The notes beneath the pieces are model-generated. The model saw only the letters and a program-made list of their open reading frames with translations. It was not told the origin of the DNA and searched no databases. The position numbers were made by a program, and so were the translations under genes. A DNA stretch of 64,000 bases from CAZCAC01 sp964496575 (GTDB taxonomy: Bacteria > Planctomycetota > UBA1135 > GCA-002686595): contig CAZCAC010000028.1 of the NCBI GenBank assembly GCA_964496575.1, positions 1-64,000 on the forward strand, read 5' to 3'. This document shows, piece after piece, positions 33,944 through 42,701 of the stretch (positions are counted from its first letter, which is position 1; every line of letters starts with the position of its first letter).

Positions 33944-35517
33944 TACGCGGCTCCAACTCGCTGGGGTTCTTCCTTCGCCCACTGGGCGAGGATCTCACTG
34001 ACCTTCTCCGGATCGGAACGGACCAGCTCCTCCACCTGGGCTCTCGCCAGGATGTTGGGGTCGATCGTCTCGAGGGACTCCTCGGCCGCCTTGGCCGCCG
34101 CCGCTGCTGCCGAGGTGATTCCGCCCTTGGCCCCTTGCTTGGCGGCCTCGGCCTTGCTGGGCTGGGGGCCGCGCAGGCTCTTCAGCAGGATGAAGATGAA
34201 GGCGATCGCGGCGAGGATCTCCACGCCGTACTCCAGCGCGAGCATCATGTACTCGTTGGGCGGTGCCGCCGGCTCGGGCTTCTCCGGCTTGACCGGGTTC
34301 CCCTGATCGTCACGCGCCACCGTGTCGAGCAGCGTGGCGAAGGACTCGAACCCATCGCCACGCTTCTCGTCGAAGCCGGCCTGGGCCTTGACGGTCTTCC
34401 CGAGCGAGTCGAGGTCGGCCTCGAGGCTCTTGTCGACGGTCAAGGAGACGCTCAGCCTCTTGATCTGGGGCGTGCGAATGCGACTGTGCGTGGTCTCCGT
34501 GCCCACCACCGAGCGCTTCTCCTCTTCCTTCGTCGTCGACTCGCCGCCGGCTCCGCCGCTGGAACCCGGTACACCCGAGGTGCCGGTTCCGTAGTCCTGC
34601 GTGATGTTGGAGGAGGGACCCCCGGGCATGGTGGAGCTGGTCTCGCTGGTGCTCTGGTCGACGACGACGGCTCCCTCCGGCGTGACGGAGTGCTTGATCG
34701 TCTCCAGCTCCTCGAACTCCCACTCCGAATTGATCGTGACGAGCGCCCGCCCGGCTCCGAGGGTCTTATCGAGGTGCCGGTTGATCTTCCGCTCGGTGAG
34801 CTCGTCGAAGCGGCGCTTCTGTTCGAAGAGGTCATCACCAGAACCGCCGTCGGCCAGCGTCGCGCCGTCGTGGAGCAGGTCGCCCCGCCGATCCATGATG
34901 GTGATGTTCTCGAGCGGCACGTCGAAGCGAGACTTGACCAGGGCGGCCACGTTGCGAGCCTGCGAGCTCGTCATCGTGGAGCCGTGGCGCAGGTCGAGAG
35001 TGACGGAGATCGTCTGCGGCTCGGCGCGCTTGAACGGGGATTTTTCGTTCCCCGATCCGACCACCGTCGCGCTGGTGACGAAGTCGAGCGTCTCGAGCAT
35101 CAGCTCGCACTCCTGCCACTCGCGCTTGTCCCGCATCTGCATGCGGGTGTCCGCGCTGAGGAAGGGACTGGTGACGCCTTCGTCGAGGATCGAGATGCCG
35201 CGCGGTTGCGGGCGGGATCCACCCAGAGCGACCGCGGTGTACGCCTCGTCGATCTGGGCCGAGTCGACCCAGATGCCGTTGTCGGGGGGCGGCGAGGAGC
35301 GGAAGGGGATCCCCGCTTCCGCGAGGGCGCTCTTGTAGCTCGCCGAGTCGGACGCGTTGAGGTTGGACCAGACCTGAACGAGGTCGGGGCGATTCGCGTA
35401 CCAACCGGAGACGGCGGCCAGAGCGACGATGACCAGCGTGGAGACCACCAGGGCCATCCGGGTCGCCGGGTTGGCCTGGTTGAACAGCTCCAGGAGTTGT
35501 TTGAGTCGTTCCTTCAT
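33943..35517 (-). CDS. fliF: MS-ring protein FliF
   Basis: FliF forms the MS ring in the inner membrane. The 524-residue product has two membrane helices: near the N-terminus ('MALVVSTLVIVALAAVSGWY') and near the C-terminus ('YGVEILAAIAFIFILLKSLR'). Between them are YscJ/FliF ring domains ('DSASYKSALAEAGIPFRSSP', 'KINRHLDKTLGAGRALVTI') and a Gly/Ser-rich periplasmic loop around residues 310-345. ATG 35517 is used rather than GTG 35520. It is coupled to fliG. Confidence 0.96.
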   Translation of the reverse strand: MKERLKQLLELFNQANPATRMALVVSTLVIVALAAVSGWYANRPDLVQVWSNLNASDSASYKSALAEAGIPFRSSPPPDNGIWVDSAQIDEAYTAVALGGSRPQPRGISILDEGVTSPFLSADTRMQMRDKREWQECELMLETLDFVTSATVVGSGNEKSPFKRAEPQTISVTLDLRHGSTMTSSQARNVAALVKSRFDVPLENITIMDRRGDLLHDGATLADGGSGDDLFEQKRRFDELTERKINRHLDKTLGAGRALVTINSEWEFEELETIKHSVTPEGAVVVDQSTSETSSTMPGGPSSNITQDYGTGTSGVPGSSGGAGGESTTKEEEKRSVVGTETTHSRIRTPQIKRLSVSLTVDKSLEADLDSLGKTVKAQAGFDEKRGDGFESFATLLDTVARDDQGNPVKPEKPEPAAPPNEYMMLALEYGVEILAAIAFIFILLKSLRGPQPSKAEAAKQGAKGGITSAAAAAAKAAEESLETIDPNILARAQVEELVRSDPEKVSEILAQWAKEEPQRVGAA

Positions 35518-35526
35518 CACCAGCTA

Positions 35527-35886
35527 TCAGACGTTCATGCGCATCACTTCGCGGTAGGCATCGATCAGCTTGTTGCGCACTCGCAGAGCGAACTTGAAGG
35601 AGAGATCGGCTTGCTTGACCCGCGTCGCGACCTCGGAAAACTCGGCCACTTGGCCGGTCAGGACCTTCTCCACCACTTCGTCGCCGAGGCGAACCTGGTT
35701 GTCGATCTCCTCCAGACCCTGGGAGAGGGTGGAGCGGAACTCGGTCTTCTGATCGGCCGTCCCGGCCTCCGGCGAGAGGCGCTGGGCGGCGTCCTGCATG
35801 CGCTGCATCGCCTCCGCGTTCCGCTGGAGGGCCGCCTTCATCGCCTCGCTGGCGAGGCTGCTGCCTTTTCCGATTCCGCCTACCAT
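35527..35886 (-). CDS. fliE: Hook-basal body protein FliE
   Basis: FliE connects the MS ring to the rod. The 119-residue product has the FliE C-terminal signature 'FSEVATRVKQADLSFKFALR', then 'VRNKLIDAYREVMRMNV', which is the most conserved part of the family. 'GLEEIDNQVRLGDEVVEKVL' precedes it. It stands between flgC and fliF as in most bacteria. Confidence 0.95.
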   Translation of the reverse strand: MVGGIGKGSSLASEAMKAALQRNAEAMQRMQDAAQRLSPEAGTADQKTEFRSTLSQGLEEIDNQVRLGDEVVEKVLTGQVAEFSEVATRVKQADLSFKFALRVRNKLIDAYREVMRMNV

Positions 35887-35911
35887 GGTGATCTCCCGAA
35901 GAGGTCAGGCT

Positions 35912-36352
35912 CTACTGGGCCAGCCGCAGGGCTCGTTCGGCCATGCGCACGAAGGTGTCCTGGGCCCTGAGGTTCGCCTCGTAGGCCCGCACGGCGGTCA
36001 TCAGGTCCGCCATCTCCTTCATCGTGTTGACGTTGGGCATGCGCACGATCCCCGCGGCATCCGCATCGGGGTGCGTGGGGTTGTACAGCTCGTCGAAGGG
36101 CGTCTTGAAGTCGCCGCTGATCTCGGAGACGCGCACGCCATCGGTGACCGTCTCGCCATTCTCGAGCCGCCGCAAGATCGGCTCGAAGCGAGCGACTTGC
36201 CGGCGATAGGGTTCGGTCGGCCCGTCTCCGGGCATACGCGTGGTCTGGGCGTTCGCCAGGTTCTTGGCGATGACGTCCATGCGCACCCGCTCGGCGGCCA
36301 TCCCCGAAGCGGTGGCGCGGAAGCCGGAGAAGAGGTTTCGAATCGAGCTCAT
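35912..36352 (-). CDS. flgC: Flagellar proximal rod protein FlgC
   Basis: The 146-residue product begins 'MSSIRNLFSGFRATASGMAA', has the rod signature 'VIAKNLANAQTTRMPGD' and ends 'MADLMTAVRAYEANLRAQD'. 'HPDADAAGIVRMPNVNTMK' is the FlgC-specific motif. ATG 36352 is used; a TTG at 36358 overlapping the flgB stop is possible. Confidence 0.95.
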   Translation of the reverse strand: MSSIRNLFSGFRATASGMAAERVRMDVIAKNLANAQTTRMPGDGPTEPYRRQVARFEPILRRLENGETVTDGVRVSEISGDFKTPFDELYNPTHPDADAAGIVRMPNVNTMKEMADLMTAVRAYEANLRAQDTFVRMAERALRLAQ

Positions 36353-36354
36353 GA

Positions 36355-36714
36355 TCAACGATCCTCCATGATGGCGGCGCGGATCAGCTCCATCCGGCCC
36401 GCCAGAATGGTCGAGTACATCTCGTACTGCATCCGGTTCTGGAGGAGCCCGTTGAGCTCCAGCTCCATGTTCACGTTGTTCCCGTCTCGGCCCGCGGGAG
36501 TGAGCTTGTCCTCCACGATCTCTGGCTGGACGGCGAGCAACTCCGGATCATCTTCCCCCAGCTCCTTCGCCAGGAGGTCCTCGAAGTCGACCGTCTGGCG
36601 GGTGTAGCCCGGGGTGTTCTGGTTGACCAGGTTGCCCGTCAGCACCCGGTAGCGCAGCGACGACGCGGAGAGCAGGTTGATGAGCAGCTGGTCCTTGGGC
36701 GAGCTGATGTTCAT
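36355..36714 (-). CDS. flgB: Flagellar proximal rod protein FlgB
   Basis: The 119-residue product has the FlgB pattern: 'RYRVLTGNLVNQNTPGYTRQ' near residue 21, 'DGNNVNMELELNGLLQNRMQ' in the C-terminal third and a closing helix 'YEMYSTILAGRMELIRAAI'. ATG 36714 overlaps the stop of the upstream NtrC-type gene by four bases, so the rod genes are coupled directly to the regulator. Confidence 0.95.
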   Translation of the reverse strand: MNISSPKDQLLINLLSASSLRYRVLTGNLVNQNTPGYTRQTVDFEDLLAKELGEDDPELLAVQPEIVEDKLTPAGRDGNNVNMELELNGLLQNRMQYEMYSTILAGRMELIRAAIMEDR

Positions 36715-38129
36715 GACGAGCTTCCTCCCGGCATCAAGCCGGCGCTCTTCCAGATCTTGATCTTGTTGCTCAGGGTGCGAGCGGTGAGCCCCAGACGACG
36801 AGCGGCCTCGGTCTTGTTCCCGCCCGTGCACTCGAGCGTGGCCAGGATGGCGATGCGCTCGATATCGGCGACGGCCAGGTTGGCCAGCCGGCTGGAGAGG
36901 TCCTTCTCAGGGTCGGTGATCTCCTCCGGCTCATTCCCTCCGACTACCTCTCCGGGTTTCCCGGCGGGGCCGAAGGACAGGTCCTCGGGTTGAATGCTCT
37001 CCCCTTGCAGGAGAATGACCGCGCGCTGGACGACGTTCTCCAGCTCGCGAACGTTGCCGGGCCAGTGCCACTCGACCAGCTGGTCGATCGCTTCCTGTCC
37101 GAGGGTGGGCACCGGGATGCCGTTCTGTCGGGCGTAGTGGGCGAGGAAGTGCTCGGCCAGGGGCACGATGTCCTCGCGGCGCTCCCGCAGCGGCGGCATG
37201 GAGATCGGCAGCACGTGCAGCCGGTAGTAGAGATCCTCCCGGAAGCTGCCGGCGGCGATCTCCCTGGGCAGGTCCCGGTTGGTGGTGGCGATCACGCGCA
37301 CGTCCACGGAGAGCGTCGTGTTGCCGCCGACCCGCTCGAACTCCTCCTCCTCGAGAACACGGAGGAGCTTCGCCTGCAAGGCGGGGGAGATCTCGCCCAG
37401 CTCGTCGAGCAGGATCGTGCCTCCGTCGGCGAGCTCGAACCGTCCCGGCCGCAATCGGTGCGCCCCGGTGAACGCGCCGCGTTCGTGGCCGAAGAGCTCG
37501 GACTCGAGCAAATTCTCGGAGAGAGCTGCGCAGTTGACCCGCACGAAGGCGCCTTCACGGCGCGGGGAGTTCTGGTGGATGTAGTGGGCGATGCGCTCCT
37601 TGCCCGTCCCACTCTCGCCGGTGATCAGCACCGTTCCCTTGGAGCGGGCGATGCGCGAGGCGGAGCGGAGGACCTCCTGGGTGAGCGGGCTCCTGGCCAC
37701 GATCTTCGGTGGCTCGGTGCCGACCAGCTCCGAGCGGAGGTAGGCGTTCTCCTGCTCCAGTCGACGCGTGCGCTCGATCCGGTCGATCACCATCTCGATC
37801 GTGTCGAGCGAACACGGCTTGAGCAGGAAGTCCTCGGCACCCAGCCGCATCGCTTCCACCGCGGCCTCGACCGTGCCGTGAGCGGTCACCAGGATCGAGG
37901 GAATGTCGGGATTCTCGCGCGAGATCTCCCGGACCAGCTCGCTGCCGTCCATCCCCGGCATGCGCAGGTCGGTCAGAACCAGATCGGGAGGCGACTGCAC
38001 GATCCGCTCGAGGGCGTCAGCGGCGCAGGATGCTTCTTCGACGGAGAAGCCCAGTGAGGAGACGGCTTCCGTGAGGAACTCCCTGGAGAGGGAGTCGTCA
38101 TCGACTACAAGAACTCGTTGGATGGGCAT
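36711..38129 (-). CDS. FleR/FlrC-like NtrC-family sigma-54 activator
   Basis: The 472-residue protein has a receiver domain (acidic pair D10-D12, phospho-acceptor D54 in 'LTDLRMPG', K104) and an AAA+ domain with Walker A 'ITGESGTGKERI' (170-180). The sigma-54-contact loop GAFTGA is at 218-223. A C-terminal Fis-type HTH is present ('GNKTEAARRLGLTARTLSN'). All key residues are intact. It lies just after a matching histidine kinase and before flgB, the arrangement of FleS/FleR in Pseudomonas, and probably activates the three sigma-54 promoters in this window. Confidence 0.93.
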   Translation of the reverse strand: MPIQRVLVVDDDSLSREFLTEAVSSLGFSVEEASCAADALERIVQSPPDLVLTDLRMPGMDGSELVREISRENPDIPSILVTAHGTVEAAVEAMRLGAEDFLLKPCSLDTIEMVIDRIERTRRLEQENAYLRSELVGTEPPKIVARSPLTQEVLRSASRIARSKGTVLITGESGTGKERIAHYIHQNSPRREGAFVRVNCAALSENLLESELFGHERGAFTGAHRLRPGRFELADGGTILLDELGEISPALQAKLLRVLEEEEFERVGGNTTLSVDVRVIATTNRDLPREIAAGSFREDLYYRLHVLPISMPPLRERREDIVPLAEHFLAHYARQNGIPVPTLGQEAIDQLVEWHWPGNVRELENVVQRAVILLQGESIQPEDLSFGPAGKPGEVVGGNEPEEITDPEKDLSSRLANLAVADIERIAILATLECTGGNKTEAARRLGLTARTLSNKIKIWKSAGLMPGGSSS

Positions 38130-38132
38130 GGA

Positions 38133-39305
38133 TCAGCGAACAGGGGAGATAGGGACCTGAAACTGAATCGTGGCACCCCCCAGCGGTGATGGGGTGGGGA
38201 GCACTTCGAGTGAGCCGCCGTGAAGGCTGACGATGGTGTGGACCAGGGAGAGGCCCAGGCCGGTGCCTTCGGCTCGCGTGGTGAAGAAAGGGTCGGCGAT
38301 TCGCCCGACGATCTCTTCCGAGATGCCGGGTCCGGAGTCGTCGACGACGAAGCGGACCTGACCATCGATGGTGTCCGCCGTCACATCGACTCGACCGCCC
38401 TCGGGTTGAACCTCGAGAGCGTTGGAGATGAGGTTGCGCAGCGCCTGGCGGAGCTTGATCCGGTCACCGCGGAACGGCTCTCCGGTAGCGCTCGTGTTGA
38501 ATTCCCAGTGAGACGGATCCCGGTCTCCGGGAGTGCGCTGCAGAGCCGCGGCCAGCGCATCCTCGACGATCTGCTCCGGCTCGATCGTCTCCAGGTTCAA
38601 CTTCTCGGGCTGGGAGAAGGAGAGCAGACTGGTGATGATCGCGTCGACCTCGGCGACACCTTCCGAGATCGCCGTGGCCCAGCGGTGGTTCTTGGTGTCG
38701 GGCTCCATGTTGCGGCGGAAGAGGTCCGCGAAGCCCTTCACCGCGTTCATCGGGTTGCGAATCTCGTGCGCGATGCCGGCGGCCATGCCGCCCAGGGCCG
38801 CCATCTTGTCCATCTGATGAACCCGGGCCATCAGCTGGGCGATCTCGGTGCGGTCGTCGAACACCTCGACGGTTCCCGAGGTGCGTCCGTTCTCCGCGGT
38901 GATCGTTGCAGTCCGCGCGGCCAGCACTCGAGGCGAGCCGTCGGGGCGGAGATACTCCATCGTCTCGCCGGCAGCGCAAGGCGTGGGCAGCACATCGGGC
39001 GCGGGGTCACCGGTCAGCTCCTCAGCTTCCCGGTCGAGGATGCGCATCAGCGCATCGTTGATTCGCACGACCGACCGCTCGGCTCCTCGCACCGCGACAC
39101 CGACCGGCAGGGCTTCGAGGATCGCCTCGACTTCGGCGACGCGATGCTCCAGCTCGGCGTTGGCACAGCAGAGCTCCTGCTCGACGCGCTCCGCGCGCTC
39201 CGCGAGGCGCCCGTAGCTCTCGAGGAGGTCGCCGGAGATGCTGGACAGCGATTTGACCATCGCATCCAGTTCCTCGGCGGTGCTGGCCGGACGCGGCTCA
39301 CTCAT
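38133..39305 (-). CDS. FleS/FlrB-like cytoplasmic sensor histidine kinase
   Basis: The 390-residue product has an N-terminal coiled coil (about 20-62), a PAS domain (about 60-150) and a HisKA domain with H180 in 'AGIAHEIRNPMNAV'. An HATPase_c domain follows with N box 'RQALRNLISNALEV', G1 'VDDSGPGIS' and G2 'AEGTGLGLSLVHTIV'. No membrane segment is present, so it senses an internal cue. ATG 39305 overlaps the preceding stop by four bases. The NtrC-type partner starts three bases after its stop. Confidence 0.93.
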   Translation of the reverse strand: MSEPRPASTAEELDAMVKSLSSISGDLLESYGRLAERAERVEQELCCANAELEHRVAEVEAILEALPVGVAVRGAERSVVRINDALMRILDREAEELTGDPAPDVLPTPCAAGETMEYLRPDGSPRVLAARTATITAENGRTSGTVEVFDDRTEIAQLMARVHQMDKMAALGGMAAGIAHEIRNPMNAVKGFADLFRRNMEPDTKNHRWATAISEGVAEVDAIITSLLSFSQPEKLNLETIEPEQIVEDALAAALQRTPGDRDPSHWEFNTSATGEPFRGDRIKLRQALRNLISNALEVQPEGGRVDVTADTIDGQVRFVVDDSGPGISEEIVGRIADPFFTTRAEGTGLGLSLVHTIVSLHGGSLEVLPTPSPLGGATIQFQVPISPVR

Positions 39306-40084
39306 CGTCCGCCCTCTCCCGATTCGCCACGCAGGTCCCGGACCTTGCGGTCGAAGTTGATCAACCACTCGAGGAACTCGCGATCCGCCTTGGCGCGGTC
39401 GGCGAGCGGGCCGCTCTCGACCGCCGCCTCCACACCGGCGTAGGCCGCGATCGCCTCTTGCGTGCGGTCGAGACGCTCGAGACACCGACCGATCCAGTAG
39501 TCGGCCTCGGGGTCGCCCTTCCTGGTCTCGATCAGGCGCAGCGCTTCCTTGTAGCGGCCGGCGCGGTAGTAGGCACGGCCCTGACGCAGCGCGTCGACGG
39601 TGAAACCATCATCCTCGAACTTCAGCCGGTCCCCGCTCTTGCGAACCGCCGGGGTGTTGCTGCCGGGCACCGGGGGCCAGATCTCCTCGAGGGTGTCGCG
39701 GCCTTGTTGCGACAGCCCGACGGTTGGCGTCTCAGCGTCGATATTCTCGGTCGGGTCCTCCTGGAGGTGGGGCAGCGTCGCCCGCTGGTCGATCTTCTCG
39801 ACTTGCGCCTCCAGCTGCCCGATTTCGTCACGCAACCGGTCAAGAAGAACAGAGCGTTCCTGGGCGCCGCCGAAGGGGCTCTCCGTCGACTCGAGGACCT
39901 GTTGGACCGCGGAGTAATCACCGGCCTGCAGGTCTGTCTCCAGTCGAGAGAGGCCCTCGATCGCCAGGTCGGTGTTCGCGATCGCGTTCTCCAGGTGCTC
40001 GATGCTGCCCATCTTCTGCGCCACGGAGGGGACGATCAGGGCTCCGGCCAGTCCAAAGTTGATCAGGTAGGTGAACTTGAGCAT
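39302..40084 (-). CDS. Exported or anchored TPR protein, unknown function
   Basis: The 260-residue product (ATG 40084, sharing one base with the preceding stop) has an N-terminal hydrophobic stretch ('FTYLINFGLAGALIVPSVA') that is a signal or anchor. A coiled coil lies near residues 75-100. A C-terminal TPR pair follows ('ALRQGRAYYRAGRYKEALRL', 'EADYWIGRCLERLDRTQEAI'). I recognise no specific family. It lies between the STN/TPR protein gene and the FleS-like kinase, all with overlapping codons, so it is made with the regulators and basal body. Confidence 0.7.
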   Translation of the reverse strand: MLKFTYLINFGLAGALIVPSVAQKMGSIEHLENAIANTDLAIEGLSRLETDLQAGDYSAVQQVLESTESPFGGAQERSVLLDRLRDEIGQLEAQVEKIDQRATLPHLQEDPTENIDAETPTVGLSQQGRDTLEEIWPPVPGSNTPAVRKSGDRLKFEDDGFTVDALRQGRAYYRAGRYKEALRLIETRKGDPEADYWIGRCLERLDRTQEAIAAYAGVEAAVESGPLADRAKADREFLEWLINFDRKVRDLRGESGEGGR

Positions 40085-41559
40085 CACAGTTGACCTCCAT
40101 ACGCCTCGGCGGCTTCATCGAAGCGGCCGTTGCGTTCGTAGATCTCTCCGGCCAGGAGATAGAGCGGGTGGCGGTTCTCGGCCGCCTCGAGCGTGCGGGC
40201 GACGTCGCGCAAGAGAGTGATCGCGTTGTCGACGTTCTCGGCGACCTCCACGAGCGGCGCGTAGGCGAGAGCGAAGCGGAGGCGCTCCTTCGTGGACAGC
40301 GTCCAGACCTCGTTCTCGATACCTGACAGGATGTCGATCGCCTCGGCCGTGAGGCCGCCGATGAGCAGCTGCTCCGCACGGTTCAGCTGCATCGACGGTG
40401 TGCCGCCGACGTAGCTCGCCGCGTCGAGGCCCAGCCGCGACCGAGCCTCGTTGGCGTACGGCAAGAGCGAGCTGCCGACCCCTTCCTCTTCGGCGTGGCG
40501 ATGCAGGAACAGGACGGAGAGCTCTTCGCCCTCGATCGAGAGGGCCAGCTTCGCAGCCCGGACGAGCGCCTCGCGCTTGACCTCCAGGGGCTTCTCGCGA
40601 CTGAAGTGCAGCCAGCCCATCGCCGCTTCGACCTTCTGGCCGGCGAGCTCCATCGCGTTCGCTCGCACGTCCATTCCTTCGAGCTCCCCGATGACGCCGC
40701 GCCCGACCCGCTGAGCCTGGTCGAGGTAGCGCAGGCAGTCGACGTGATTGCCAATGCCCAGCTCGGCGCGAGCCAGGAGGAACAGGCGAGTGGCTCGGTC
40801 CGCGCGATCCATCGGAGGGATGGAGTTCTCGAGAGCGCGGAGCATGAACAGAGCCCGACGGTGCTCTCCCCGCCACAGGACACAGCGGGCGTACTCGCGC
40901 CGTGCCTCGGCGATGATCGGCAGCTGGTCCTCTCCACCAGGGGCGATCTCGCGGTTGGCGATCGGGTCGAAGAGCGGCTCGGCGCCGCCCCAGTCCTCGA
41001 GCTCGACCAGGAGCCTCCCCGCCCGCATGCTCGCCTCGTCGGCGAGTCTGGAGGTGGGGTAGTCCTGCAGGAGCAGCGTGTAGTGATCGACGGCGAGCTC
41101 GGGCTGTCCCTGCTCCAACGCGATCCTGGCCAGCTCCATCCGGGCCTGCGGCGCTTCGGGGCTGTCGGGGAAGAAGCGCAGGGCTTTCAGATAGGCGATT
41201 CTCGCCGCATCGCGCGTGGACTCGCCGTCCGGGAACGGCGGCAGCTCGTTGCGGACGTCGATCGCCCTGGTGGTCACCGTTCCGGTCATCCCGGCCGATC
41301 CGAGGATGTAGTCGACGGCCTGGTTCAGCGGGCGGTGACGCAGGTAGACGCTGATCAGTGGCGAGTCCTCGACATCCTCGAAGCCCCGGAGCTCGCGACC
41401 GCCCAGCTGCTGGCAGAGCCGCTCCATCAGCTTGTGAACGGGGAGGTCGCGCGCCTGGATGTCGCAGTAGGTGTCCTGGTTCTCGACCGTGATGACGATC
41501 TCCGCGCGGTTCTGCGGCGCGACGAACGCGAGGGCCAGGCTGAGCGTGCAGGCGATCAT
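40084..41559 (-). CDS. Secreted protein with STN-like N-terminus and TPR repeats
   Basis: The 491-residue product starts with a short signal ('MIACTLSLALAFVA'). Residues 18-100 resemble a secretin/TonB short N-terminal (STN) domain ('DIQARDLPVHKLMERLCQQL', 'ISVYLRHRPLNQAVDYILGS'). The rest is helical repeats of TPR type ('RMELARIALEQGQPELAVDHY', 'YLLAGEIYERNGRFDEAAEAY'). It overlaps both neighbours at start and stop codons. STN plus TPR in a flagellar operon suggests a periplasmic ring or scaffold, but this is an inference; no named family was recognised. Confidence 0.7.
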   Translation of the reverse strand: MIACTLSLALAFVAPQNRAEIVITVENQDTYCDIQARDLPVHKLMERLCQQLGGRELRGFEDVEDSPLISVYLRHRPLNQAVDYILGSAGMTGTVTTRAIDVRNELPPFPDGESTRDAARIAYLKALRFFPDSPEAPQARMELARIALEQGQPELAVDHYTLLLQDYPTSRLADEASMRAGRLLVELEDWGGAEPLFDPIANREIAPGGEDQLPIIAEARREYARCVLWRGEHRRALFMLRALENSIPPMDRADRATRLFLLARAELGIGNHVDCLRYLDQAQRVGRGVIGELEGMDVRANAMELAGQKVEAAMGWLHFSREKPLEVKREALVRAAKLALSIEGEELSVLFLHRHAEEEGVGSSLLPYANEARSRLGLDAASYVGGTPSMQLNRAEQLLIGGLTAEAIDILSGIENEVWTLSTKERLRFALAYAPLVEVAENVDNAITLLRDVARTLEAAENRHPLYLLAGEIYERNGRFDEAAEAYGGQL

Positions 41560-42695
41560 TGCGCTCCTCCTTCGAGTGCCTCGGCTTCGGCCTGGTAGGT
41601 CTGAGCGATGAGGAAGGCAGCCTTCTGCTCGGCGGCGAGGCGGTCCTTCGAGTCGAGACGATCCGCGGTGGCGAGCAGGTGGTAGAGAATGCGTCGCGCT
41701 TCAGTGAACTGTCCCGCGTCGATCGCCTCCCCGGCCACGAGCATGGTGAGCTCGTGGGGTGCCATCAGCTCGCGGGGCTTCTCCGTGACCGTGACGCCGG
41801 CGGCCGCCTCGGTGGCGAGCTTCTGCTGGCGCAGGAGCTCCGCTTCCATCTCCGACAGGCGGCGGAGAGTGAGCTCGTTCTGCGCCGCCATGCGACGGTT
41901 GCCCTCCTCGAGGCGGCCCTGCATCCCCTCCATCGCGGATCCCATGCTGGAGGTCGCCCGCCAGGCGATCCCGAGGATGCCGAAGATGAACAGGAGCGAG
42001 GCCACGATCAGCGTCCACGCGATCTTCGGGTTGGTGCTCCCGACGGGGGCCGGCGCGAGCTGGGTCCCCACGGGAACGGCGATCGGAATCGCGGCCGGCG
42101 GCGCTTCGGCGCGAACGGCCTGCGCTGCGGGTGCGGTGGCGGGAGCCGCCGCAGCGGGTGCGGCCGGTGCCGGGGCCGGCGCGGGCGCCGCGGTGGGCGC
42201 TGCCGGCGGAGCCTCCTCCACTTCCGGTTCCATCTCCGCCTCGGCCTCCCCGATCATCTCGTCGAGGTCGTCCTCGAGCAGGTCGGTGACCCCCTGCGCC
42301 GCCTGGTCGATGCTCTTCTCGACAGCGGCGGCCTCGGTCGGGGCGGGCTGTCCGGGGATCTCCATCGGCGGGAAGCCGAAGAGGTCCTCGTCGAGCTCGG
42401 GGTCGAGCCCGGTGATCGTCGTCGGTTCGCTGGCCACGGCGACCGGTTCGGTCTCCACGGCCGGTTCTTCCACCGGCGCGGGTGGAGCGGAGGCCTCCTC
42501 GGCGGCGGGCGGCTCCGCCGCCGCCACCGCGGGCTCGGCGGCGACCTCGGGGGCGTCACCCCCGGCCGCGGCCTCCTCTTCGGGCTCGGACTCCAGCGAG
42601 GCCTGGAGAGGGAAGTCGAAGAGATCCTCGTCCAGATCGACCGCGTCGGGGTCGACGCCCATCTCGGCAGCGGTGGCGAAATCGTCCAGGGCCAT
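41556..42695 (-). CDS. Single-pass membrane protein with duplicated acidic motif and TPR-like tail
   Basis: The 379-residue product has a long acidic Ala/Pro/Glu-rich N-terminus (1-220), one membrane helix ('WTLIVASLLFIFGILGIAW', about 227-245), a coiled coil (250-300) and a helical TPR-like C-terminus. The motif LDEDLFDFP (21-29) recurs as LDEDLFGFP (101-109), exactly 80 residues later. This suggests a duplicated docking peptide on the cytoplasmic side. The gene lies six bases after the pseudo-receiver gene and overlaps the STN/TPR gene. It could link cytoplasmic regulators to the periplasmic TPR proteins. Function unknown. Confidence 0.7.
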   Translation of the reverse strand: MALDDFATAAEMGVDPDAVDLDEDLFDFPLQASLESEPEEEAAAGGDAPEVAAEPAVAAAEPPAAEEASAPPAPVEEPAVETEPVAVASEPTTITGLDPELDEDLFGFPPMEIPGQPAPTEAAAVEKSIDQAAQGVTDLLEDDLDEMIGEAEAEMEPEVEEAPPAAPTAAPAPAPAPAAPAAAAPATAPAAQAVRAEAPPAAIPIAVPVGTQLAPAPVGSTNPKIAWTLIVASLLFIFGILGIAWRATSSMGSAMEGMQGRLEEGNRRMAAQNELTLRRLSEMEAELLRQQKLATEAAAGVTVTEKPRELMAPHELTMLVAGEAIDAGQFTEARRILYHLLATADRLDSKDRLAAEQKAAFLIAQTYQAEAEALEGGAQ

Positions 42696-42701
42696 GACGG
42701 G

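Noticed and set aside
39160..39180. TGGCACAGCAGAGCT as a sigma-54 promoter
   Set aside because: It lacks the TTGC element and lies inside the FleS-like kinase gene on the opposite strand.
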